This document shows, piece by piece, positions 1 to 7,305 of a stretch of DNA of 64,000 bases. Position 1 is the first letter of the stretch. Each line of letters starts with the position of its first letter. The notes below the pieces were generated by a model, which worked only from the letters and a program-made list of their open reading frames with translations, was not told the origin of the DNA and made no database searches. The stretch is from Curtobacterium sp. MCBA15_001 (lineage in GTDB: Bacteria; Actinomycetota; Actinomycetes; Actinomycetales; Microbacteriaceae), in the NCBI RefSeq assembly GCF_001864835.1, contig NZ_MJGI01000025.1, positions 497,184-561,183 of the forward strand, read 5' to 3'. The translations under genes and the position numbers were made by a program.

Positions 1-536
1 AGCTCACCGACCGTGGCGTCCGCACCCCGCAGCACGACGGCGGGGAACAGCGGGACACCGATCGCGAAGAGCAGCACCAGGACGGTCGCGACCATGAACT
101 CCGGCACGCTCATCACGACCAGGCTGACGATCGAGATCACCCGGTCCGCCGGTCGGCCGCGCCGCACCCCGGCGACGACGCCGAGCGTCAGTGACGTCGT
201 GACCCCGACGAGCATCGCGGGCACGGCGATCAGCATGCTGTTCCGGAAGGCCGTGAAGAGCGTCGGAGCGACCGGTTCCCCGCTGACGAGCGAGGTGCCG
301 AAGTCACCGTGGGCAGCGCCGACCAGCCACTGGCCGTAGCGGACCCACACGTTCTGGTCGAGGCCGAGCGTCTTCCGGAGCTGCGCGACGGCGTCCGGCG
401 TGGCGTTCTGCCCGAGCAGCTGCTGGGCGACGTCTCCGGGGAGCGCCTGCACGGCCAGGAAGACGAACAACGAGGCGAGCACCACCGTGAGCAGGGCGAT
501 CCCCACGCGGCGCAGGACGGGCAGCAGGACGGTCAT
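1..536 (-). CDS. Oligopeptide/dipeptide ABC transporter permease (DppB/OppB type), partial
   Basis: Inner-membrane subunit of a family 5 peptide or nickel importer; it forms the channel with a second permease and two ATPases that should lie beyond the left edge. About 178 N-terminal residues are visible. The start MTVLLPVLRRVGIALLTVV opens with a membrane segment, followed by the periplasmic stretch LPGDVAQQLLGQNATPD and LRKTLGLDQNVWVRYGQWL, which is the usual DppB layout, then two more hydrophobic segments. The ATG overlaps the stop of the upstream binding-protein gene in an ATGA junction, so the two are translationally coupled. The conserved cytoplasmic EAA loop is beyond the window, so substrate type cannot be refined. 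Confidence 0.9.
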   Translation of the reverse strand, partial: MTVLLPVLRRVGIALLTVVLASLFVFLAVQALPGDVAQQLLGQNATPDAVAQLRKTLGLDQNVWVRYGQWLVGAAHGDFGTSLVSGEPVAPTLFTAFRNSMLIAVPAMLVGVTTSLTLGVVAGVRRGRPADRVISIVSLVVMSVPEFMVATVLVLLFAIGVPLFPAVVLRGADATVGE

Positions 537-2167
537 CGGCGCAGTCCGATCTGCAGGTAGTCGAACTCGAACCCGAACTCGGCGTAGTTGACCACGTCGC
601 GCGACAGCCCGACCAGGCGGTCGCCGAACATCGGGGTCATGTCGGCGCCGTCCTGCACCACGAGCCGCTGGGCGTCCTGGTAGAGCGTCAGCCGCTTGGC
701 GTCGTCCATCTCGGCACGGGCCTGGTCGAGCAGCGTGTCGAACGCGGGGTTCGACCAGGCGCTCTCGTTGTACGACGAGCCGGTGCGGAAGATCTGGTTG
801 AGCAGCTGGTCGATCGGCCGGCCGGTGAACCAGTAGCTCACCATGAGCGGCTTCTGCATCCAGATCTGCGTGTAGTAGGAGTCCGACGACGCGTTCTCGA
901 TCCGCAGGTCGATGCCGGCCTCGGCGACCTGGTCGCGGTAGGCGACCGCCAGGGGCGTGAAGACCGACTCGTAGCTCGACGTGTAGATCGAGGTGGCGAG
1001 TCCGTCCCGTCCGGCCTGCTTGAGCAGGCTCCTGGCCTTGTCCGGGTCGTGCTCGCGCGGGACGTCGAGGAACGCCGCGAGCTGCGGCGGCACCGGGTTG
1101 TCCCAGCCGGGCGACCCGGTCCCCTGCAGCGCCGTCTGCACGATCGCCTTCGGGTCGTACGCCAGCTTCATGGCCTGTCGGACGCGGTTGTCCGAGAACT
1201 CGGCGCTCGTCGCGAGCATCGGGATCGTGTACCACTGGGCGTTCACCGAGCGGGCGACCGTGGCCCGGTCGGACGCGGCGACGACCCGGGCCGTGGCGAA
1301 GTCGAGGTTCGTCTGCGAGATCAGGTCGATCTGCCCGGCGAGCAGGGCGTTGACGCGGGCGGTGGTGTCCTGGATGGAGAAGAAGTCGATCCCGTCGAGC
1401 GCGGGGCGACCGGCGAAGTGGTCCTCGAAGGCCTCGACGCTGCCGGCGCCGGCCGGGGTGAACGACGACAGCCGGAACGGTCCCGTGCCGATCCCGGTCC
1501 GACCGATCGACCCGATCGCCGACGCGGGCACGATGTAGCACTGGTACGCGGTCAGCAGCGAGGGGAACTCGGCGTTCGGCTTCATCAGGTCGAAGCGCAG
1601 GGTGTGCTGGTCGAGTGCGCGCATCGAGTCCGCCGTCATCACCTCGCCGAGCACCCCGGCCTGGGGTGACCCCGTCGCCTCGTCGAGGATGTGCCGGATG
1701 CTGGCGATCGCGTCGTCGGCCCCGAAGCGGGAACCGTCGTGGAACCGGACGCCCGTGCGCAGGCGGAAGGTCCAGACGGTGCCGTCGGCGTTCGCGGACC
1801 ACTCCTCGGCCAGGTCGGGCACCGTCGTGCCGGACTCGTCCAGCCGGACGAGCCGGTTGTACAGCGCGCCGAGGTACTCGTACGCCGACAGGGAGCTGGC
1901 TGAGTCGAGCGTCTCGGCGGCGGAGGCGGCCGGCCGGGCGATGCGGAGCCGACCGCCGCGTCGGGCGGGCCCGGTCGCGGCCTGGTCGGGCAGGTCGGTG
2001 GCGCCGGCGCTGGCACCGGAGCTGCACCCGGTCAGGGTGAGGAGCCCCAGGCCGGCGAGCCCGGCGGCCCCGGTCAGGAGTGCGCGGCGGCTGGGACCTG
2101 CGCGGCCGGGACCTGCGCGGTGCGGACCGCGGGCCGGGTCTTCAGGGTGGTGGACGACGTGCTGCAT
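533..2167 (-). CDS. Peptide ABC transporter substrate-binding lipoprotein (SBP family 5)
   Basis: Extracellular solute receptor of the importer, 544 residues. The N-terminus carries twin arginines (PSRRALLTGAAGLAG) before a hydrophobic core ending in the lipobox LTGC at about residue 48, so it is probably a Tat-exported lipoprotein. The body shows family 5 hallmarks: LAEEWSANADGTVWTFRLR, GVRFHDGSRFGADDA and a C-terminal PIDQLLNQIFRTGSSYN region. The ATG at 2167 is preceded by GGAGGGG, which decides the start over a longer in-frame reading. It is the first gene of the visible operon; ligand (peptide, sugar oligomer or metal chelate) cannot be told from sequence alone. Confidence 0.93.
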   Translation of the reverse strand: MQHVVHHPEDPARGPHRAGPGRAGPSRRALLTGAAGLAGLGLLTLTGCSSGASAGATDLPDQAATGPARRGGRLRIARPAASAAETLDSASSLSAYEYLGALYNRLVRLDESGTTVPDLAEEWSANADGTVWTFRLRTGVRFHDGSRFGADDAIASIRHILDEATGSPQAGVLGEVMTADSMRALDQHTLRFDLMKPNAEFPSLLTAYQCYIVPASAIGSIGRTGIGTGPFRLSSFTPAGAGSVEAFEDHFAGRPALDGIDFFSIQDTTARVNALLAGQIDLISQTNLDFATARVVAASDRATVARSVNAQWYTIPMLATSAEFSDNRVRQAMKLAYDPKAIVQTALQGTGSPGWDNPVPPQLAAFLDVPREHDPDKARSLLKQAGRDGLATSIYTSSYESVFTPLAVAYRDQVAEAGIDLRIENASSDSYYTQIWMQKPLMVSYWFTGRPIDQLLNQIFRTGSSYNESAWSNPAFDTLLDQARAEMDDAKRLTLYQDAQRLVVQDGADMTPMFGDRLVGLSRDVVNYAEFGFEFDYLQIGLRR

Positions 2168-2188
2168 TCGGGGTGACCCCTCCTGGTA

Positions 2189-2206
2189 ATCGTTCCGGTG
2201 AACGAT
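2189..2206. promoter_or_regulatory. Operator-like palindrome upstream of the peptide importer
   Basis: Perfect 7-bp inverted repeat ATCGTTC-CGGT-GAACGAT, 22 bases upstream of the binding-protein ATG, in the 185-bp divergent region shared with the oxidoreductase gene starting at 2353. Position and symmetry fit a repressor site for the importer operon. No regulator gene is adjacent, so the binding protein is unknown. Confidence 0.5.
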
Positions 2207-2352
2207 AGAGGGATTCTCGGCCGGTGGCGAACTCCGGGACGTCCCGGACGGCACTCTTCACGAACTCGTTACACACGGGCGAGCGTCGACGGGGCCATGA
2301 TCGGGGCAGGAGCGAGAGCCACGTCGCACCACCCGACGAGCAGGAGACACCC

Positions 2353-2946
2353 ATGGCGACCTTCACCCGCGGGTTCGGCGGACGCCGCCGCGACCAGGAC
2401 GACGCGCGAATCCCCCCGGGACAGACCCTCGTGCACGACTGGCCGGTGCTGTCGGCCGGTGCCACGCCGGACATCGCCCCGACCGACTGGACGTTCTCGA
2501 TCCGCACCGAGACCGGCCTGACGACGTGGACCTGGGACGAGGTGCAGGCGCTCGGCGTGCAGGACGTGACCGTCGACATCCACTGCGTCACGCACTGGAG
2601 CAAGCTCGACATGCCCTGGCGCGGGGTCCCCCTCGACGCGCTGTTCGCCGAGGTCGAGACCGCCCTCGACTTCTGCATGGTGCACAGCACCGGCGGCTAC
2701 ACGACGAACGTGCCGCTCGAGGACCTGCTCGACGGCAAGGCGTGGATCGCGTTCGAGGCCGACGGCGAGCCCCTGGAGCCCGAGCACGGCGGCCCCGCTC
2801 GGCTCCTGGTCCCCCACCTGTACTTCTGGAAGAGCGCGAAGTGGGTGCGCGGCATCGTCATGCAGGCGGACGACGAGCCTGGGTTCTGGGAGAACGCCGG
2901 CTACCACCTGCACGGGGACCCGTGGAAGGAGGAACGGTACTGGTGA
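2353..2946 (+). CDS. Sulfite oxidase-like molybdopterin-dependent oxidoreductase
   Basis: Cytoplasmic molybdopterin oxidoreductase of the sulfite oxidase/MsrP fold, 197 residues, covering little more than the molybdopterin-binding domain. The motif VDIHCVTHWSKLDMPWRGV places the presumed molybdenum-ligating cysteine at residue 78; other family signatures are HSTGGYTTNVPLEDLLDG and HLYFWKSAKWVRGI. There is no signal peptide, unlike MsrP. ATG 2353 follows AGGAGA. The gene overlaps the next one (GTGA), so it is produced with a dedicated flavin reductase. Real substrate unknown; assignment to the fold is secure, assignment to sulfite is not. Confidence 0.88.
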   Translation: MATFTRGFGGRRRDQDDARIPPGQTLVHDWPVLSAGATPDIAPTDWTFSIRTETGLTTWTWDEVQALGVQDVTVDIHCVTHWSKLDMPWRGVPLDALFAEVETALDFCMVHSTGGYTTNVPLEDLLDGKAWIAFEADGEPLEPEHGGPARLLVPHLYFWKSAKWVRGIVMQADDEPGFWENAGYHLHGDPWKEERYW

Positions 2947-3746
2947 GCGGGCAGCTCACGACCGACGACGCCGGCCTGGAGGCCCGGGTCGCCCCCGCCC
3001 CGCCGGCGCCACCACGGCGGCGTCCTGCCTGGCACGACGCCACGGTCGCCGCCCTCGCGCCGGAGACCCCGAACGCCCGCCGGATCGTCCTCGACGTCCC
3101 GACCTGGCCCGGCAACGACGCCGGGCAGCACCTCGACCTCCGCCTGACCGCGGAGGACGGCTACCAGGCCACCCGCTCGTACTCGATCGCGTCGTCGGGG
3201 GACGGCACCCGCGTGACGTTGGCGGTCGACCGGGTCGACGACGGCGAGGTCTCCCCGTTCCTGGTCGACGCGGTCGAGGTCGGCGACGACCTCGAGGTGC
3301 ACGGGCCGCTCGGCGGCTGGTTCGTCTGGCGCCCGACCGGGTCAGAGCGTCCGGTGCAGCTGATCGCAGGCGGGTCCGGGATCGTCCCCCTGGTGGCGAT
3401 GGTGGACGCGCACGCGGCGGCCGAGGACCTGCAGCCCTTCCGCCTGCTGTACGCGGTCCGGGCCCCCGAGGACGTCTTCTTCCGGACCGAGCTCGACGCG
3501 GCGCAGCGGGCGACGGCGCCGTTCGACCTGACCACGGTGTACAGCCGACGGGCGCCGGTCGGTACCGGGATCCCGGCGGGACGTCTGACCCGCGCGACGC
3601 TGGCGGACGCGGTGCTGCCGCCGGAGGCCGGTGCCCTGGTCTACGTCTGCGGGTCGACGCCCTTCGTCGAGCAGGTGCTGACCTGGCTCGGGGAGCTGGG
3701 GCACGACACGCGGGACGTCCGCGCGGAACGGTTCGGAGGCAGCTGA
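2943..3746 (+). CDS. Ferredoxin-NADP reductase-family FAD oxidoreductase
   Basis: Flavin reductase of 267 residues that probably feeds electrons from NAD(P)H to the preceding molybdoenzyme. The FAD site reads RSYSIASS (about residue 81), the nucleotide site GGSGIVPLVAMVD (about 144), and the C-terminal signature is VYVCGSTPFVEQVLTWL. No 2Fe-2S cysteine cluster is visible at either end, so electrons would pass flavin to molybdenum directly or through another carrier. The GTG start at 2943 overlaps the stop of the upstream gene; its own stop overlaps the next ATG (TGATG). Confidence 0.88.
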   Translation: MSGQLTTDDAGLEARVAPAPPAPPRRRPAWHDATVAALAPETPNARRIVLDVPTWPGNDAGQHLDLRLTAEDGYQATRSYSIASSGDGTRVTLAVDRVDDGEVSPFLVDAVEVGDDLEVHGPLGGWFVWRPTGSERPVQLIAGGSGIVPLVAMVDAHAAAEDLQPFRLLYAVRAPEDVFFRTELDAAQRATAPFDLTTVYSRRAPVGTGIPAGRLTRATLADAVLPPEAGALVYVCGSTPFVEQVLTWLGELGHDTRDVRAERFGGS

Positions 3747-4000
3747 TGACGACGGTCCTCGACGGCAACGCCCTGGCCGGTGACCTGACCGACGTCCTGG
3801 GCCCGGATGCCACGAGTGCGCGGCTGCGGTGCCGGGGGTGCGGCTCGATGGGCGTGCTCGGCGCGGCGCGGGTCCACCGCACGGCGATGGGCTCGGTCGC
3901 CCGGTGTCGCGGGTGCGACACCGTCCTCGTCACGGTGGTCATCAACGGGCCGCATCGATGGGTCGGCCTGCCCGGGGTCCGCGTGACGTCCCCGGCCTGA
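3746..4000 (+). CDS. DUF6510-like zinc-ribbon protein
   Basis: Small protein of 84 residues with two CxxC knuckles, CRGCGS (about residues 29-34) and CRGCDT (about 54-59), giving a likely four-cysteine zinc ribbon. It starts inside the stop of the flavin reductase gene, so it is the third member of a tightly coupled operon. In actinobacteria this small family recurs beside sulfite oxidase-like/flavin reductase pairs, suggesting an assembly, regulatory or electron-transfer role in the complex; no direct function is known to me. Confidence 0.75.
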   Translation: MTTVLDGNALAGDLTDVLGPDATSARLRCRGCGSMGVLGAARVHRTAMGSVARCRGCDTVLVTVVINGPHRWVGLPGVRVTSPA

Positions 4001-4013
4001 GCCCCGGGAACCA

Positions 4014-4080
4014 CGACGGCCCCGGGAAGCTCGACGGCCCCGGGAAGCTCGACGGCCCCGGGAAGCTCGACGGCCCCGGA
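4014..4080. repeat. 18-bp tandem repeat, 3.7 copies
   Basis: Unit CGACGGCCCCGGGAAGCT occurs three times without a change (4014-4067) plus 13 bases of a fourth. It lies between the zinc-ribbon gene stop and a strong hairpin. Read as protein it gives PGKLDG repeats, but no start or ribosome site supports translation. Confidence 0.85.
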
Positions 4081-4083
4081 GAC

Positions 4084-4117
4084 CACGACAGCCTCGACCG
4101 AGGTCGAGGCTGTCGTG
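4084..4117. terminator. Strong bidirectional hairpin between oxidoreductase operon and tRNA-Gly
   Basis: Perfect 16-bp arms (CACGACAGCCTCGACC and its complement) separated by two bases. It sits between the plus-strand operon ending at 4000 and the minus-strand tRNA-Gly ending at 4145, so it can serve as terminator for both. No T-run is visible, as is common in GC-rich actinobacteria. Confidence 0.7.
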
Positions 4118-4144
4118 AGGGCCGGGTGGAGCCGGTTGTTCCCG

Positions 4145-4216
4145 AGCGGATGACGAGATTCGAACTCGCGACCCTCACCTTGGCAAGGTGATGCGCTACC
4201 ACTGCGCCACATCCGC
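4145..4216 (-). tRNA. tRNA-Gly(GCC)
   Basis: Cloverleaf reads GCGGATG acceptor, D-arm GCGCAGTGGTAGCGC, anticodon arm TCACC-TTGCCAA-GGTGA with anticodon GCC, and T-arm CGAG-TTCGAAT-CTCG, closed by CATCCGC. CCA is not encoded. The gene is identical over its length to the tRNA-Gly at 20994-21065. A TACACT hexamer at 4248-4253 on the same strand could be its -10 element. Confidence 0.95.
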
Positions 4217-4339
4217 ATCGCACGACCTGACGACCGTGCTGCGGTCCAGTGTACCCGGCTCCCCGGGGCTCCGCTGACCGACGGCCGGTTCCGGGCGTGT
4301 CCGCGGCCGTCCGCAGCGCGAACGAGTTCACTGGAGGTC

Positions 4340-4558
4340 ATGAGCGAGTTCGTGAAGGAAGTCCCCGACGACCACCCCGACGAACCCGATGCCCACGGCG
4401 TCGACCTGGTGGACGGCGACGAGCCCGCCGTGCGCATCCTGGTCCGCGGCGAACTGCCGGACACCCTCGACCACGACGGGCGGACCTGGCGGATGACGGA
4501 CGAGACGCACGACGCCGGAGACGCTCCGGCGATCCGGGTGTTCCGACCCGTCGACTGA
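4340..4558 (+). CDS. Small acidic hypothetical protein
   Basis: 72 residues, starting MSEFVKEVPDDHPDEPDAHG, rich in Asp and Glu in the first half; the second half (VRILVRGELPDTLDHDGRTW) looks like a small beta-rich fold. ATG 4340 is preceded by GGAGG, which supports real translation. No family recognised. It stands alone between the tRNA and the convergent membrane-protein gene. Confidence 0.65.
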   Translation: MSEFVKEVPDDHPDEPDAHGVDLVDGDEPAVRILVRGELPDTLDHDGRTWRMTDETHDAGDAPAIRVFRPVD

Positions 4559-4585
4559 CGCGCAGCCGATCGGGCTGTCCCCTCG

Positions 4586-5269
4586 TCAGCCGACCGGCTT
4601 GGCCACGACGTCGTGCCGCACCCCGGCCGCGACCGCCACGGCCTGCGCCCGGTCCTGCAGCTCGGCGCCCTGCAGGTGCTTCGCGAAGCCGATCACCGTG
4701 CGGTACACGGGCAGGTCGACGGTGGTCCACTGCCCGTTGTCGACGGTCACCCGGAGCGCGTCGACCTTGCCGAACCGGTACCGTCCCGCGGCGGACGTCT
4801 CGCCGCTCCCGACGCTCTGGACCACGTCGCGCGGCAGCCCGAGCACGAGGCGGGGCGTGCTGCCCCCGACGTAGATCCCGATGCCGTTCCGGTCCGCGAC
4901 CGCCGTGGCGTGTCCACGACGCGGCACGGCGTCCGTCAGGGCGACGTTGAGCATCGCCGCCGTGCGGCGCAGGTCGGTGGCGACGTCGTTCTGCAGCAGG
5001 ACGGGGACGAGGACCGCGCCCGGGTGCTGCTGCGCCAGGGCGGCCTCACGGCGGCGGGTCGTGGCGTTCTGCACCGCCAACACGATCTCGATGACCGCGA
5101 AGATGCCGACCGCGTAGAGCGCGACCGAGCCGATGACCGCGGGCGTCGACATGCCGTCCTCGTGCTCGCGCCACGCCAGGTACCCGAACCGCAGCACCAG
5201 GTAGGCCCCGACCACCGCCATCCCGATGAGTCCGCCGCGCCGCCGACCGGATCCGTTCTCGTTCCCCAT
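4586..5269 (-). CDS. Membrane-anchored protein of unknown function
   Basis: 227 residues from the start MGNENGSGRRRGGLIGMAVV. Two transmembrane helices lie near residues 14-32 and 42-66, followed by a soluble domain of about 150 residues (LLQNDVATDLRRTAAMLNVAL ... DRNGIGIYVGG ... GRYRFGKVDALRVTVDNGQW) that looks like a PH-like or beta-barrel module. A 19-residue longer start exists but would add an Arg-rich tail before the helices and is less likely. Monocistronic, convergent with 4340-4558. Function not recognised. Confidence 0.75.
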   Translation of the reverse strand: MGNENGSGRRRGGLIGMAVVGAYLVLRFGYLAWREHEDGMSTPAVIGSVALYAVGIFAVIEIVLAVQNATTRRREAALAQQHPGAVLVPVLLQNDVATDLRRTAAMLNVALTDAVPRRGHATAVADRNGIGIYVGGSTPRLVLGLPRDVVQSVGSGETSAAGRYRFGKVDALRVTVDNGQWTTVDLPVYRTVIGFAKHLQGAELQDRAQAVAVAAGVRHDVVAKPVG

Positions 5270-5351
5270 CCGGCCAACCCTAGGGCTGCGGCGTCGACAC
5301 CCGGTCGAGCCTGCGTGTCCTCTCACGCCGCCCGATGCCGCGCTCGACGCC

Positions 5352-7223
5352 TCAGCCGCGCACTGACACCACCGTGCTCACACGCAGCTCGTCGAACGTG
5401 CTCGTGAACCCGACGCCACCGAGCGAGATGAGCCCGATGCGCGGGGAGTCACCGAGGTCGGCCGTCCAGGTGCCGCCGCGGACGAAGTGCCGACCGTCAG
5501 CGCTGGTGTACGCCGTGTACTGGTCCTGGCCCCCGACGACCCGGTGCACGATCCGGAGCGTCGTGGTGTCCCCGACCGGGCCGACGACCATGTTGCCGTA
5601 GGTCGGAGCGCCGGCTGGCTGCGTGGAGTCCTGCGTGCCGAACTCCGTCTGCCGCGTGTCGAAGATCGAGTTCGACACGAGCCGGACGTAGTCGCCGTCG
5701 GAGCCGTACACGATGAGGCCGCCCTGCACGTAGTTGTACACACCGTCCCCACTCGCCGGGGTGTCGACCGCGACCGTGGTCTGGACGACCCAGTCACCAC
5801 GGGGCGCCGGTTCGGAGAGCACGGACGCCAGCGGGGTCGCCGGCGGATGCAGGTCCGCTGCCTGTGTCTGCCAGCGGAACGCCCCGCCACTGACCGACCA
5901 CGTCGAGGGGTCCGGCTGCCGGGTCCAGGTGAGCTGAGGCGGCAGGGCGTCGCCGTCGAAGGAGGTCGACGCGGAGCGGAGCAGGCGTCCGGGCACGTCC
6001 ACCGGTGCCGTCGTCGGCCGGTACATCGCCCGCTCCCCCGGCTGCGCGACGGGTCCGGGCTGCACGCTGTCGGACGGGCCGGCACCACCACGGACCGAGG
6101 GCCAACCGCCCTGCCAGTCCAGCGGGTCGATGAGCACCGGACGCTTCGTGTACCCGGGCTGGCCCGCGTAGTACGGGTCGGTGCGGTCCACCGCGTGGTA
6201 GATGATCCAGTCCTGCCCGGCGAAGTCCGTGACGACCGTGTCGTGCCCGGTCCCGACCCAGCGGTTGCCGTTCTGCGCGAGCAGGGGCGTCCCGCCGACC
6301 CGAGTGCTCGTGATCGACACCCCGTCCTGGTCCAGGAACGGTCCGAGGGGGCTGCGTGACCGCGCCACGAACACGCCGTACCCGGTCAGCGCGCCGTTGC
6401 AGCAGTTCGTGGCCGAGCCCATGAACCACCACCAGCCGTCGTGCTGCATCAGGTACGCGCCCTCGTAGCGGTTGTCGATCGCGATGAGGCGCTCACTCGC
6501 CGGGTCGGAGCGCAGGCCGTCACGGCTGAGGGTCCGGACGTGCACGCCGCCGAAGTAGCTGCCGAAGTACACGTACGTGGTCCCGCGGTCGGTGATGACC
6601 TCGGGGTCGAACTCCCACCGCTGCCCGGTGCCGTTCGGCGCTGCCTGCGGAGCCACCACCGGCCCGCCCGAGTCCGTCCACGGCCCGGTCGGGCTGCTGC
6701 TCGTCGCGACGCCGACCGCCGACCCACCGCCGATCGGCGCACCCGCACCCGGGGTGTCCGACGCGGCGTAGTACAGGAACCAGCGGCCGTTCCGAGAGAC
6801 CACGTCGGGCGCCCAGATGCCGTTCGCGGCACCGACCCACGCCGGCTTGGTCGTGAAGGCATCGCCCACGTACGTCCAGTGCGTCAGGTCGGTCGAGCGG
6901 TAGGTCGGGACGACGTGCTGCACCAGCGTGCCGTCGGGGGCCAGCTCCGTCGCGGTCAGCGCGTCCGACGTGCAGTACAGGTACCAGTTGCGGTCGCGGC
7001 CGACACCGTGGACCGCGCTCGGGTCGGCGCAGCTCGCCGCCGTCTGCCCGTCCGGCAGGGCCAGCGCCATCGGGTTCTGGTGCGTCGGCGCGAGGGCCCC
7101 GCCCCGGCCCGTGGTCGCGGCCGCCGGCGCGGTCACTGTGGGGGCGGCGACCGCCGGGAGGCCCGGTGTCAGTCCCAGGACCAGCGTCGCCACGGTGGTC
7201 AGGACGGTCAGTGCTCGGCGCAC
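5352..7223 (-). CDS. Secreted glycoside hydrolase family 43 (arabinosidase/xylosidase-like) with C-terminal concanavalin-like domain
   Basis: Exported polysaccharide-degrading enzyme, 623 residues. A signal peptide (LTVLTTVATLVLGLTPGLPAVAAP) is followed by a five-bladed beta-propeller with the three family 43 acids: Asp in SCADPSAVHG (general base), Asp in GIWAPDVVSRNG (modulator) and Glu in NRYEGAYLMQHDG (general acid). The C-terminal third (LTWTRQPDPSTWSVSGGAFRW onward) resembles the beta-xylosidase C-terminal jelly-roll. The GTG at 7223 follows GAGAGCGAGA and gives a proper signal peptide. Likely target arabinan or arabinoxylan, fitting a plant-associated life; exact bond not deducible. 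Confidence 0.88.
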   Translation of the reverse strand: MRRALTVLTTVATLVLGLTPGLPAVAAPTVTAPAAATTGRGGALAPTHQNPMALALPDGQTAASCADPSAVHGVGRDRNWYLYCTSDALTATELAPDGTLVQHVVPTYRSTDLTHWTYVGDAFTTKPAWVGAANGIWAPDVVSRNGRWFLYYAASDTPGAGAPIGGGSAVGVATSSSPTGPWTDSGGPVVAPQAAPNGTGQRWEFDPEVITDRGTTYVYFGSYFGGVHVRTLSRDGLRSDPASERLIAIDNRYEGAYLMQHDGWWWFMGSATNCCNGALTGYGVFVARSRSPLGPFLDQDGVSITSTRVGGTPLLAQNGNRWVGTGHDTVVTDFAGQDWIIYHAVDRTDPYYAGQPGYTKRPVLIDPLDWQGGWPSVRGGAGPSDSVQPGPVAQPGERAMYRPTTAPVDVPGRLLRSASTSFDGDALPPQLTWTRQPDPSTWSVSGGAFRWQTQAADLHPPATPLASVLSEPAPRGDWVVQTTVAVDTPASGDGVYNYVQGGLIVYGSDGDYVRLVSNSIFDTRQTEFGTQDSTQPAGAPTYGNMVVGPVGDTTTLRIVHRVVGGQDQYTAYTSADGRHFVRGGTWTADLGDSPRIGLISLGGVGFTSTFDELRVSTVVSVRG

Positions 7224-7305
7224 GGCATCTCGCTCTCGTCGTTGAGGCGTCACCGCACGTCCCCGACGTCGTCGTCGGCATGCTGCGGTGGTGCTGCGCC
7301 GGAGC

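Noticed and set aside
4001-4191. Protein of PGKLDG repeats
   Set aside because: No ribosome site and the frame runs into the tRNA-Gly gene.
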